NCBI RefSeq assembly: GCF_003173615.1 | Contig: NZ_QGNA01000005.1 | Span: forward strand, 248,001 to 312,000 | Direction of reading: 5' to 3' | DNA: 64,000 nt | Source of the DNA: Falsiroseomonas bella | GTDB lineage: Bacteria > Pseudomonadota > Alphaproteobacteria > Acetobacterales > Acetobacteraceae | Shown here: positions 35,045 through 43,776 of the stretch, piece by piece | Numbering within the stretch: position 1 is the first letter of the stretch | How the letters are laid out: every line of letters begins with the position of its first letter | Program-made: the position numbers and the translations under genes | The notes under the pieces: generated by a model | Seen by the model: only the letters and a program-made list of their open reading frames with translations | The model's database searches: none | What the model was told of the DNA's origin: nothing

Positions 35045-36601
35045 TTAAGCGGGACCGTAGCCGCCCCCGCCCGGCGTTTCCATCAGCACGTCATCCTGCG
35101 GCTGCATCAGCATCTTGCGCGCCTCGTTCACCGGCTTGCCGTTGACCAGGAAGCGCCCGGCCTGGCCGGGGGCGCCGCCTTCCAGCCCCTCCGGCCCCAC
35201 TTCGGTGCGGCTGGCGACGACATTCAGCAGCCAGGGGTCGCGCGTGCGCATGCGGTAGCCGATCACCTGGCCGTCGCCGCCGCGCTGGCGCCCGGCGCCG
35301 CCCGAACCCGGGCGCAGCTCCTTGCGCGTGAACTCGATCGGCATGGCGGCTTCCAGCACCTCCACCGGCACCGCCGCGACGCCGGTCGGATAGCAGGTCG
35401 CGTCCAGCCCCGGCTTGTCGCGCCGCGCCCCCATGCCGCCCGAGTAGTTGAACATCGAGGAGGTGAAGGGCCTGCCTTCCTCGTCGCGCCCCTGGATCTG
35501 GATGGTCCAGACCGCGCCGGAGCCCTCCGCCACCACGCGATCCGGCATCACCTGATGCAGCGCCTTCAGCACGGGAAAGGGCACGTACATTCCGACGACG
35601 TGGCGCGCATTGACGGGCGCCGGGTAGCGGCAGTTCACGATGCAGCCTTCGGGCGCGACAACCTTCACCGGCCTCAGGCTGCCCCAGTTGTTGGGCAGGT
35701 CGGGATCGAGGCAGGCGCGCACCGCGAAATTCGCATAGGCCGCGGTGTAGTTCAGCACGACATTGATCCCGATCGGCGCCTCGGGCGAGGAGCCGGCGAA
35801 GTCGATCGTCATCTCCCCGGCTGCCGGGTCCACGGTCACCGCGCAGCGCAGCGTGATCTTCTGCCCGCCCGGCACGTCGAAGACGCTCGCGCCCTGGAAG
35901 GTGCCGGCGCGGAGCTTGCGGATGGACTCGCGCGTCGCCTGTTCGGAGCGCTCCAGCACGGCGGCGCTGAGCGCCTCGATATCGTCCAGCCCCTGCCGGT
36001 CGCAGAGCGTGTTCAGCCGCTCCGCCCCGACGCGCCCGGCCGCCACCTGCGCGGCGAGGTCGCCCGCCACATGTTCCGGCGTGCGGACGTTGCGGCGGAT
36101 GATGTCGTGCAGCAGCGCGTTGGGCCGGCCGGCCTCATAGAGCTTCGCCAGCGGGATCCAGAGCCCTTCCTCGTGCACGTCGCGCGCGCCCGCGCCCACG
36201 CCGTAGCCGCCGATGTCGGTGTGGTGGATCGTGCTGCCGAAGAAGCCGATGCAGCGCCCGCCTCGGAACACCGGCGTCATCACCGTGATGTCGAAGAAAT
36301 GCCCCGCCGAGAGCCAGGGATCGTTGGTGATCAGGACGTCCCCGGGCGAGAGCGTGTCCGGCGGGAAGGCCTTCACGAAATGCTGCCCGGCCATGCCGAG
36401 GCTGTTGATGTGGCCCGGCGTGCCCGTGACCGCCTGCGCCACCATCCGACCCCGCCGGTCGAACAGCGCGGTCGCAAGGTCGCCGGCCTCCCGCACGATC
36501 GGACTGAAGGCGATGCGCTGCAGCGCGCGCGCCTGCTCCGTCACCGTGGCGATCAGGTTGGACCAGAGGATCTCGAGCGTGATGCCGTCGAACCGTTCCA
36601 T
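35045..36601 (-). CDS. hyuB: hydantoinase B / 5-oxoprolinase-type subunit
   Basis: A 518-residue HyuB subunit of the ATP-dependent hydantoinase/oxoprolinase/acetophenone carboxylase family. Family blocks are DGITLEILWSNL at the N-terminus, GHINSLG and LITNDPWLSAGH (about 80-100), and the C-terminal Gly-rich RPGSGGAGRQRGGDG and PGGGGYGP. With HyuA it would use ATP to open a cyclic amide or carboxylate a ketone. Its ATG overlaps the hyuA stop (TGATG). Which of these activities applies cannot be decided from the two subunits alone. Confidence 0.9.
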   Translation of the reverse strand: MERFDGITLEILWSNLIATVTEQARALQRIAFSPIVREAGDLATALFDRRGRMVAQAVTGTPGHINSLGMAGQHFVKAFPPDTLSPGDVLITNDPWLSAGHFFDITVMTPVFRGGRCIGFFGSTIHHTDIGGYGVGAGARDVHEEGLWIPLAKLYEAGRPNALLHDIIRRNVRTPEHVAGDLAAQVAAGRVGAERLNTLCDRQGLDDIEALSAAVLERSEQATRESIRKLRAGTFQGASVFDVPGGQKITLRCAVTVDPAAGEMTIDFAGSSPEAPIGINVVLNYTAAYANFAVRACLDPDLPNNWGSLRPVKVVAPEGCIVNCRYPAPVNARHVVGMYVPFPVLKALHQVMPDRVVAEGSGAVWTIQIQGRDEEGRPFTSSMFNYSGGMGARRDKPGLDATCYPTGVAAVPVEVLEAAMPIEFTRKELRPGSGGAGRQRGGDGQVIGYRMRTRDPWLLNVVASRTEVGPEGLEGGAPGQAGRFLVNGKPVNEARKMLMQPQDDVLMETPGGGGYGPA

Positions 36602-38685
36602 CAGCCGCGCTCCGCGATCACGGCGCCCGACGCGTGGACCTGCGCGGTCCAGCCGCGCAGGATCACCAGCGTCGTCTCGCGTTCCTCGATGATGGCCGGC
36701 CCGGCGATGCGCTGCCCGACCGCGAGCGCGGCGCGATCGTACACCGGCACCTCCGGCGCGGCCGGCTCCACCGCGACGCGGCGATGCGTGCGCGGCGCGG
36801 CTGCGGCGCCGCCCGGCAGGGGCGGCGGCGGCGCGGCCGGGATCGGCCCGCGTGCGGCGAGGCGCCAGGTGACGACCTCGACCGCGACGTCGGGCAGGCG
36901 GATGCCGTAGAGCGCTTCGTAGGCGGCTTCAAAGGCGGCGCGCAGCGCGACTGCGTCCCCCGCTTCCGCGACCGCCATCGGGATCTCCGCCGTCACCTCG
37001 TTCTGCTGCCCGCGATAGCGGCAATCCACGCCGAGCGAGAAGGTCGCGCCCGCTTCCGCCACGCCGGCCTCCGCCAGCGCCGCGCGGCCCTCCGCCGCCA
37101 TGCCGGCGATCAGCGCGCGCGCCGCGTCCCAGTCCAGCGTGTCGAGCGTGTCCAGCGCGGAGCGCACCAGATCGAGCCGCACCGGCGAGACCAGCGTGCC
37201 GAAGGCCGAGAGCACGCTCGCCATCGGCGGGAAGATCACCTGCGCGCAATCCAGCAGCTCCGCGACGCGACAGGCATGCACGGGGCCGGCGCCGCCGAAG
37301 GCCAGCATCGGCAGGCCGCGCCAATCGAGGCCGCGATCGGTCGCATGCGCGCGCGCCGCGCCGGCCATATTCTCGCACACCACCTCGAAGACGCCGCGCG
37401 CCGCCGTCACGGCGTCCACGCCAAGCCGGTCCCCGAGCCGCGCGAAGGCCGCCTCCGCCCCCGCCCCGTCCAGCTGCATGTCGCCGCCGAGAAAGCGGTC
37501 CGCATCCAGCAGGCCGAGCACCACATCAGCATCGGTCACGGTCGGCTCCGTGCCGCCGCGGCCGTAGCAGACCGGGCCGGGCTCGCTGCCCGCGCTGCGC
37601 GGCCCGACCTTCAGAAGGCCGAGATTGTCGATCCGCGCAATGGAGCCGCCGCCCGCGCCGATCTCGATCATGTCCACCGAGGGGATGGTGATCGGGAAGC
37701 CGCTGCCGGGCTTGAAGCGGTAGCGACGGTCCACCTCGAACTCGCCGGCCACCAGCGGCTTGCGGTCCAGGATCAGGCAGGCCTTGGCGGTGGTGCCGCC
37801 CATGTCGAAGGACAGCAACCGGTCGGCGCCGAGCAACTCGGAGAAATGCGTCGCGGCCAGCGCGCCGGCGGCCGGGCCGGATTCGATCATCCGCACCGGG
37901 AAGGTGCCCGCCACCTGCGTGCCGACCACGCCGCCATTCGAGAGCATGATCAGCGGCCGGTTCGGGAAGCCGCGGCGCGACAGCTCGGCCGACAGCGCCG
38001 CGAGATAGGGCGCGACGACCGGCTGGGTGTAGGCGTTCATCACCGTCGTCGAGGCGCGCGGATATTCGCGGATCTGCGGCGAGACCTCCGAGGAGAGCGC
38101 GATGTGCAGCGCGGGCGCGGCACGGCGCATCGCCTCCCGCGCCGCGGCCTCGTTGGCGCCGTTGCGATAGGCGTTGAGCAGGCACAGCGCCACGGCCTGC
38201 ACGCCGCGCGCCGCAAGATCCCGCGCCAGTGCGGCCGCCTCCCCGGCATCCACGGGCCTCGCGATGCGTCCGTCCGCCAGCACGCGCTCGTCCAGCGCGA
38301 AGGTCAGCTCCGGCGGCACGAGCGGATCGGGATACTCGATCTGCGGGTCGAACATGTCGTAGCGATGCTCGTTGCGGATCCGCAGCACGTCGCGGAAGCC
38401 CTTGGTCGTGACCAGCGCGGTGGGCGGGCCGCGGCGCTCGATCACGGCGTTGGTGACCAGGGTGGTCGCATGCACCGTCACGTCATCCACCGCGGCCGGC
38501 GCGATGCCGGCGCGGTCGAGTGCCAGGTCCACGGCGCGGAAGAAGCCGTCCAGTAGATTGCGGTGCGTGGTCAGCGTCTTGTCGGTGACGGATCGTCCGT
38601 CGGGTGCGCGCAGCACCACGTCGGTGAAGGTGCCGCCGATGTCCACGGCCAGCGCATGGCCGCGCAGCGCAGGCGTTTCGCCCAC
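36601..38685 (-). CDS. hyuA: hydantoinase A / 5-oxoprolinase-type subunit
   Basis: A 694-residue HyuA subunit, ATP-binding partner of HyuB. It has the actin-like phosphate-1 motif DIGGTFTDV (15-23), an N-terminal HydA_N region (to about 190) and the LSFDMGGTTAKACLI second nucleotide motif near 290-305, then a long C-terminal domain. Length is typical of bacterial HyuA (about 680-710). It is the first gene of the seven-gene minus-strand operon; the promoter should lie in 38686-38838. Family members cut N-methylhydantoin, 5-oxoproline or caprolactam, or carboxylate acetophenone. Confidence 0.92.
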   Translation of the reverse strand: MGETPALRGHALAVDIGGTFTDVVLRAPDGRSVTDKTLTTHRNLLDGFFRAVDLALDRAGIAPAAVDDVTVHATTLVTNAVIERRGPPTALVTTKGFRDVLRIRNEHRYDMFDPQIEYPDPLVPPELTFALDERVLADGRIARPVDAGEAAALARDLAARGVQAVALCLLNAYRNGANEAAAREAMRRAAPALHIALSSEVSPQIREYPRASTTVMNAYTQPVVAPYLAALSAELSRRGFPNRPLIMLSNGGVVGTQVAGTFPVRMIESGPAAGALAATHFSELLGADRLLSFDMGGTTAKACLILDRKPLVAGEFEVDRRYRFKPGSGFPITIPSVDMIEIGAGGGSIARIDNLGLLKVGPRSAGSEPGPVCYGRGGTEPTVTDADVVLGLLDADRFLGGDMQLDGAGAEAAFARLGDRLGVDAVTAARGVFEVVCENMAGAARAHATDRGLDWRGLPMLAFGGAGPVHACRVAELLDCAQVIFPPMASVLSAFGTLVSPVRLDLVRSALDTLDTLDWDAARALIAGMAAEGRAALAEAGVAEAGATFSLGVDCRYRGQQNEVTAEIPMAVAEAGDAVALRAAFEAAYEALYGIRLPDVAVEVVTWRLAARGPIPAAPPPPLPGGAAAAPRTHRRVAVEPAAPEVPVYDRAALAVGQRIAGPAIIEERETTLVILRGWTAQVHASGAVIAERG

Positions 38686-38838
38686 CAGCTTCCTCCTGAC
38701 CCGCGGCGTCCCGCTATGCAGGACGCCGTCCTCCTGAAGGTGAGCTTGCTGCCTGGCCGTTGCGGCGTCAACAGCCTTTCGGCCCGCGCCGCCACAGGGC
38801 GTGCGCAGGCCGGATGCACGAAAGCAGGGAATGGGTGA

Positions 38839-38869
38839 CGACCGGCGCCCTACTCGCGCGCGCCGGTCG
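38839..38869. terminator. hairpin downstream of the SLC13 permease gene
   Basis: Perfect 10-bp stem (38839-38848 with 38860-38869), 11-base loop, 14 bases beyond the minus-strand stop of the SLC13 permease. Likely end of the M20-AbgT-SLC13 operon and a separator from the hyu promoter. No T-tract. Confidence 0.55.
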
Positions 38870-38883
38870 CTATCGGGCGACGC

Positions 38884-40698
38884 TCAGAACGGCCAGACCA
38901 GCGGCACGAGGAAGACCGCGACGATGAAGAACCAGATCATCATCGGAAGCCCGAACTTCCAGTAGTCGCCGAACTCGTAGCCGCCGGGGCGCATCACCAT
39001 CAGGTTGGTCGGCGTGGCGATGGGCGTGAGGAAGGCGGCGGCGGAGACGACCGCGATGCTCATCAGCACCGGCGCGGGCGACACGCCGATGCCGGCCGCC
39101 GCGGCGACGCCGACGGGGATGATGATCAGCGCCGTCGCCGTGTTGCTGATCAATTGGCCGAGGATCGCCGTCAGCACGAACAGCGCGGCCAGCAGCACGC
39201 GCGGGCTGGCATCGCCCGCGATCGCCACCAACCCGTCCGCCATCAGCCGCGCCGCGCCGGTCTGCTCCATTGCCGCCGAAAGCGGCATCATCGCGGCGAC
39301 CAGGATCACCGTGGTCCAGTCGATCGCGCGGTAGGACTGCTCGGCATTCATCACGCCGGTCAGTACGAGCGCGGCGGCCGCCAGCAGCCCCGCCACGGCA
39401 GGCGGCACCAGGCCCGTGGCCAGCAGCAGCACCATCACGCCCAGCACCGCGATCGCCTGCTTCGCGCCGGCGCCGAGCGGCACCGCCTGGCGGCGCACCA
39501 GGTCCGGCGAATTGACCACCAGCACCTGCGGGTCGTTCAGATGCGTGTCGAGCGCCTTCCAGCTGCCCTGCAGAAGGATGGTGTCGCCTGCCTGCAGCAC
39601 CACCGCGTCGCGCCCCAGCGCCTCGCCGCCGCGGTTCACCGCGATCACCACGAGGTCGCCGCTCTCCGTCACCATGCCGGGATAGACGGTGGTGCCGATC
39701 ATCGCGGAGCGCGGCGGCAGCATCACCTCGGCGAGGCCGGAGCTGCGGTTGAACAGCGAATCCTGGATGTCCGCCGCCGCATCCTCCAGGCGGAAGGCCA
39801 GATGCAGCGCGGCGCCGAGGGCGGCGGCGGATTCCGCCGGTCCCGCGATCAGCAGGTGGTCGCCTTCGGCGAAGCGCTCGCGGCGCAGGCGCTCGCCGCT
39901 GTCGCCCTCCTGCATGGCCAGCAGGCGCATGCCCTCATAGGGCGAGAGGTCGAGGCTGGCCATGGGCTGACCGACCAGCGGCGAGGTGGCGCGGATGCGC
40001 ATGCGGAAGACGTCGCGCGAAAGCCCGTACTGCTCCACCAGCGTCACCGCATGCCGGCTGAAATCGGCGGTCATGGAGGGGCCGCCGCGATGCGGCAGCA
40101 GCTTCGTGCCCAGCAGGATGCCGATCGCGATGGTGCCAAGCAGCAGCGGCACGCCGACGATGGTGAATTCGAAGAAGCCGAAGCCGCCGGCGCCAGCCTC
40201 CGCCGCCGCCTCGGAGACCAGAACGTTCACCGGCGAGCCCGTCAGCGCCAGCAGCGAGCCGGCATGGGCGGAGAAGACCATCGGCATCAGCAACTGCGAC
40301 GGCGCGCGGCCGAGCCGGATCGCCATCACCACCACAACCGGCAGCAGCGCGGCGACCGCGCCGTTCAGGCTGATCAAGGCGGTCAGCACCGCGACCAGCA
40401 GCGCGATCAGCGTCATCAGCCGCGGGCGGTTGTCCTCGCCCGCGCCCCTGATCAGCGCCTGCCCCGCCCAGGCGGTGACGCCCGTGCGGTCCAGCGCCGC
40501 GCTCACGACGAAGAGCGTCGCGATGAACATCACCGCCGGATCGCCGAAGCCCGCCAGCGCCTGGCCCAGTGTGAGGATGCCGCTGGCATAGAGCGCCATC
40601 CCGACGCCGAGCGCGACCAGGATGACCGGGATCCTGTTCCAGACGAACAGGACCACCGCGGCCAGGATGATCGCGACGAGGATCAGGATGTCGTTCAT
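38884..40698 (-). CDS. SLC13/DASS-type anion permease with TrkA-C domains
   Basis: A 604-residue permease. N-terminal membrane helices (to about 205) and C-terminal helices (about 410-604) flank two cytosolic TrkA-C/RCK_C domains (about 225-300 and 310-395). The substrate-region motifs SLLALTGSPVN and the C-terminal LTPIATPTNLMVM are typical of the sodium/sulfate-dicarboxylate group. It lies 10 bases after abgT, closing the operon. Sulfate, dicarboxylate or another anion are all possible. Confidence 0.88.
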   Translation of the reverse strand: MNDILILVAIILAAVVLFVWNRIPVILVALGVGMALYASGILTLGQALAGFGDPAVMFIATLFVVSAALDRTGVTAWAGQALIRGAGEDNRPRLMTLIALLVAVLTALISLNGAVAALLPVVVVMAIRLGRAPSQLLMPMVFSAHAGSLLALTGSPVNVLVSEAAAEAGAGGFGFFEFTIVGVPLLLGTIAIGILLGTKLLPHRGGPSMTADFSRHAVTLVEQYGLSRDVFRMRIRATSPLVGQPMASLDLSPYEGMRLLAMQEGDSGERLRRERFAEGDHLLIAGPAESAAALGAALHLAFRLEDAAADIQDSLFNRSSGLAEVMLPPRSAMIGTTVYPGMVTESGDLVVIAVNRGGEALGRDAVVLQAGDTILLQGSWKALDTHLNDPQVLVVNSPDLVRRQAVPLGAGAKQAIAVLGVMVLLLATGLVPPAVAGLLAAAALVLTGVMNAEQSYRAIDWTTVILVAAMMPLSAAMEQTGAARLMADGLVAIAGDASPRVLLAALFVLTAILGQLISNTATALIIIPVGVAAAAGIGVSPAPVLMSIAVVSAAAFLTPIATPTNLMVMRPGGYEFGDYWKFGLPMMIWFFIVAVFLVPLVWPF

Positions 40699-40708
40699 GC
40701 CCGCACGC

Positions 40709-42241
40709 TCACAGGCCCCAGGGCAGGCCGAGCAGGTACCACCCCGCCAGGAACGCGGTCCAGATCACCGACAGCCAGATCACATAGGGCAGCATCAGCG
40801 CGATCACCGTACCGACGCCGGCCTCCTTCTGGTACTTGATCGCGAAGGTCACGATCATCGCGAAATACGCGTTCAGCGGCGTGATCGCGTTCATCGGGCT
40901 GTCGCCCACGCGATACGCCGCCAGAACCGCCTCCGGCTCGACGCCGAGCTGCATCAGCAGCGGCACGAAAACCGGCGCGAAGATCGCCCATTTCGCGATC
41001 GCGGCCGTGATGATCAGGTCCAGCAGGAACACCACGACGACGAAGCCGAGGAGCAGCGCGATGGAGGGCAGCGCCAGCGCCTCCAGCACGGCCGCCATGG
41101 AGACGGCCGCGAGCGTCGCCATGTTGGTGTAGTTGAAGAAGGCGATGAACTGGCTGATCACCAGCAGCAGCAGGATCAGCCCCGCCAGCCCGCCGATCGC
41201 CTTCTGGATCGCCGCGATGACGTCGTTGGTGGTGCGCATCGTGCCCGCGCCGCGGCCATAGGCGATGCCGCAGACCAGGAAGATCAGCGAAATCGAGACG
41301 ATCAGGCTGTTCATGAAAGGCGAGGAGCCGATGATCGCGCCCGTCTGCGGATGACGCAGCGGCGCGCCGGGCGGCAGCGTCAGCAGCGCGAGGAAGGCGA
41401 GCACGCCGAGCAGCCCGAGGCCGGCCATGCGCAGGCCGCGGTACTCCGCTTCCGACAGCACGGTCTCGCCCGGCACCTTGTAGTCGCCGGTGTAGGGGCC
41501 GAGGCGGGGCTCGATGATGCGTTCCGTGATCAGCGCGATCAGCACCGTCAGCAGCGCGACGGAGCCCATCGAGAACCAGACATTCGCCGCCAGGTCGATC
41601 GAGAGGTTCGGGTTCACCAGCCGGATCGCGTCGTTGGTGATCTCCGTCAGGATGCCGTCCACCGGCGTGATCAGGACATTCACCAGGAAGGCCGCCGCCA
41701 CGGAGGCGAAGCCCACCGCGAGCCCGGCCAGCGGATGCCGCCCCACCGAGATGAAGGCCGCCGCCGCCAGCGGGATCAGCACGAGGTAGCCCGCATCGGC
41801 CGCGATGGAGGAGACGATGCCGACGAAGGTCAGGATGTAGGTCAGCGCCTTGGCCGGGGCGACGATCACCAGCTTGCGGATGAGCGCCTTGACCAGCCCG
41901 GATTCCTCCGCGACGCCAACGCCGACCATCGCCACGATGATCACGCCGACCGCGTTGAAGCCCATGAAGTTGCCCACCACGCCGGTGAACATGAAGCGGA
42001 TGCCCTCGATGGTCAGAAGGCTCCGCGCCTCGGTGAAGGCGGGCTCGATGTCGCCGGTAGCGGGGTTGTAGGCCTGGTAGCTGACCCGCGCGCCGAACAC
42101 GGACAGGATCGTGGAGAGCACGATCACGATGGCGATCAGGTAGACGAAGATCATCACCGGGTGCGGCACGCGGTTGCCCACGCGTTCCACCCAGTCGAGC
42201 AGCTTCTGCATCCCGCCCTTCGGCGCGGCGGCCTCGCTCAT
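40709..42241 (-). CDS. abgT: AbgT-family transporter
   Basis: A 510-residue permease of the AbgT family, known for p-aminobenzoyl-glutamate uptake in E. coli and sulfonamide efflux in other bacteria. Family marks are the N-terminal GNRVPHPVMIFVYL, the SSIAADAGYLVLIPL block and the C-terminal VGDSPMNAITPLNAYFAMIV. The ATG at 42241 overlaps the stop of the M20 peptidase (ATGA). In E. coli AbgT works with the M20-type hydrolase AbgAB, so the pairing with an M20 dipeptidase here supports uptake and cleavage of an amino-acyl conjugate; ligand not proven. Confidence 0.9.
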   Translation of the reverse strand: MSEAAAPKGGMQKLLDWVERVGNRVPHPVMIFVYLIAIVIVLSTILSVFGARVSYQAYNPATGDIEPAFTEARSLLTIEGIRFMFTGVVGNFMGFNAVGVIIVAMVGVGVAEESGLVKALIRKLVIVAPAKALTYILTFVGIVSSIAADAGYLVLIPLAAAAFISVGRHPLAGLAVGFASVAAAFLVNVLITPVDGILTEITNDAIRLVNPNLSIDLAANVWFSMGSVALLTVLIALITERIIEPRLGPYTGDYKVPGETVLSEAEYRGLRMAGLGLLGVLAFLALLTLPPGAPLRHPQTGAIIGSSPFMNSLIVSISLIFLVCGIAYGRGAGTMRTTNDVIAAIQKAIGGLAGLILLLLVISQFIAFFNYTNMATLAAVSMAAVLEALALPSIALLLGFVVVVFLLDLIITAAIAKWAIFAPVFVPLLMQLGVEPEAVLAAYRVGDSPMNAITPLNAYFAMIVTFAIKYQKEAGVGTVIALMLPYVIWLSVIWTAFLAGWYLLGLPWGL

Positions 42242-43620
42242 CGCGACAGCGCCTCCAGGATGCGCGCCCAGGAACGGATGCCCTTGCGGAAGCTCTCGAG
42301 GTTGTACTTCTCGTTCGGGCTGTGGATGCGGTCGTCGTCCAGCCCGAAGCCGGCCAGGATCACGTCCATGCCGAGAGCGGTCTTGAGCTGGTGCGTGACG
42401 GGGATGGAGCCGCCCCCGCCGATGAAGACCGCGGGCTTGCCCCATTCGTCCGACAGCGCCTGGCGCGCCTTGGCAAAGGCGGGGTCGGTGTCGGGAAAGC
42501 GGATGGCGCGGCCGGCGCCGTGCTCCTTGAACTCCACCCGGCAATCGGCCGGCACGCGCGCCTTCACATGCTCGCGGAAGGCCTTGCGGATGGCGTGCGG
42601 GTCCTGGTCGAAGACGAGGCGGAAGCTGATCTTCGCGCTCGCCTTGGCGGGGATGACGGTCTTGAAGCCCTCCCCCTGGTAGCCGCCGCCCATGCCGTTG
42701 ATCTCGCAGGTCGGGCGCGACCAGGTCTGCTCCAGCGCGCTGCGCCCCTTCTCGCCGGCCGGCACCGACAGGCCGATCGGGCCGAGGAAGCCTTCCACCG
42801 TGAAGCCCAGCGTGTCCCACTGCTTCTTCAGGCTCTCCGGCAGCTCAGGCACGCCATCGTAGAAGCCCGGCAGCGTGATGCGCCCCTGATCGTCGTAGAG
42901 ATCGGCCAGGATCTTCGCCAGGATGCGGTTCGGGTTCGCCGCCGCCATGCCGTAGAAGCCCGAATGCAGGTCGCGGTCGGCGGCGTGGATGGTGATCTCC
43001 TCGCCGCACAGGCCGCGCAGCATGGTGACGATCGCCGGCGTCTGCGGGTCCCACATGTTGGTGTCGCAGATCAGGCCGATATCCGCCTTCAGCTCCTTCG
43101 CATTGGCATCCAGGAAGCCGGGCAGGTTGGCGCCGCCCGACTCTTCCTCGCCCTCCAGCAGGATCGTCACCGGGATGGGCAGGCTGCCGGTGACGGCCTT
43201 CCAGGCGCGGCAGGCCTCGACGAAGGCCATCAGCTGGCCCTTGTCGTCCGCCGAGCCGCGCGCCGCGATCACCTTGGTCCCGTCGGCCAGCGTCTTGATC
43301 TTCGGATCGAAGGGATCGTCTTCCCAAAGCTCCAGCGGGTCCACCGGCTGCACGTCGTAATGGCCATAGAACAACGCGGAGGGGCCGCTGCCCTTGCGAT
43401 GGTGGCCGACGACGATGGGGTGCCCGGCGGTCGGCCGCGCGTCCGCCTCGAAGCCGATGCCGCGAAGGTCCTCGGCATGCCATTCCGCGTTGCGCTTGCA
43501 CTCCGCGGCATAGGCCGGGTCGGTCGAGATCGAGCGCAGGCGCAGCACGGCGAAAAGCCGCTCCAGCGCCTTCTCGAAATCGCCGTCGATATGGGCCAAA
43601 ACCTTGTCGAGCTCTGACAT
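42238..43620 (-). CDS. M20 family metallodipeptidase
   Basis: A 460-residue zinc exopeptidase of the M20 carnosinase/CPG2-like group. Metal and catalytic residues are visible: H87 and D89 (YGHYDV), D125 (SADDKG), E158 with neighbours (EGEEESGG), and D186 (ICDTNMWD); the dimerisation-domain histidine is in DLHSGFYG. No signal peptide, so it is cytosolic and acts on imported peptides or conjugates. It is the first gene of an operon with AbgT and SLC13 permeases. Its upstream gap (43621-43776) has no clear promoter. Confidence 0.92.
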   Translation of the reverse strand: MSELDKVLAHIDGDFEKALERLFAVLRLRSISTDPAYAAECKRNAEWHAEDLRGIGFEADARPTAGHPIVVGHHRKGSGPSALFYGHYDVQPVDPLELWEDDPFDPKIKTLADGTKVIAARGSADDKGQLMAFVEACRAWKAVTGSLPIPVTILLEGEEESGGANLPGFLDANAKELKADIGLICDTNMWDPQTPAIVTMLRGLCGEEITIHAADRDLHSGFYGMAAANPNRILAKILADLYDDQGRITLPGFYDGVPELPESLKKQWDTLGFTVEGFLGPIGLSVPAGEKGRSALEQTWSRPTCEINGMGGGYQGEGFKTVIPAKASAKISFRLVFDQDPHAIRKAFREHVKARVPADCRVEFKEHGAGRAIRFPDTDPAFAKARQALSDEWGKPAVFIGGGGSIPVTHQLKTALGMDVILAGFGLDDDRIHSPNEKYNLESFRKGIRSWARILEALSR

Positions 43621-43776
43621 GCCTGCCCTCCCGAAAACGCCTCTGTCGTGTCGGCCGGCGCGGCCTTGCGGACGCCCCTGGCCCTTGCCTCCGGACGCGA
43701 CGGGAACCTAGCCCCGCATCCGAATGCGAGCATACACCACGCGTCCCACCCCTATGCGCCGCGTCCGCCGGGCCGC

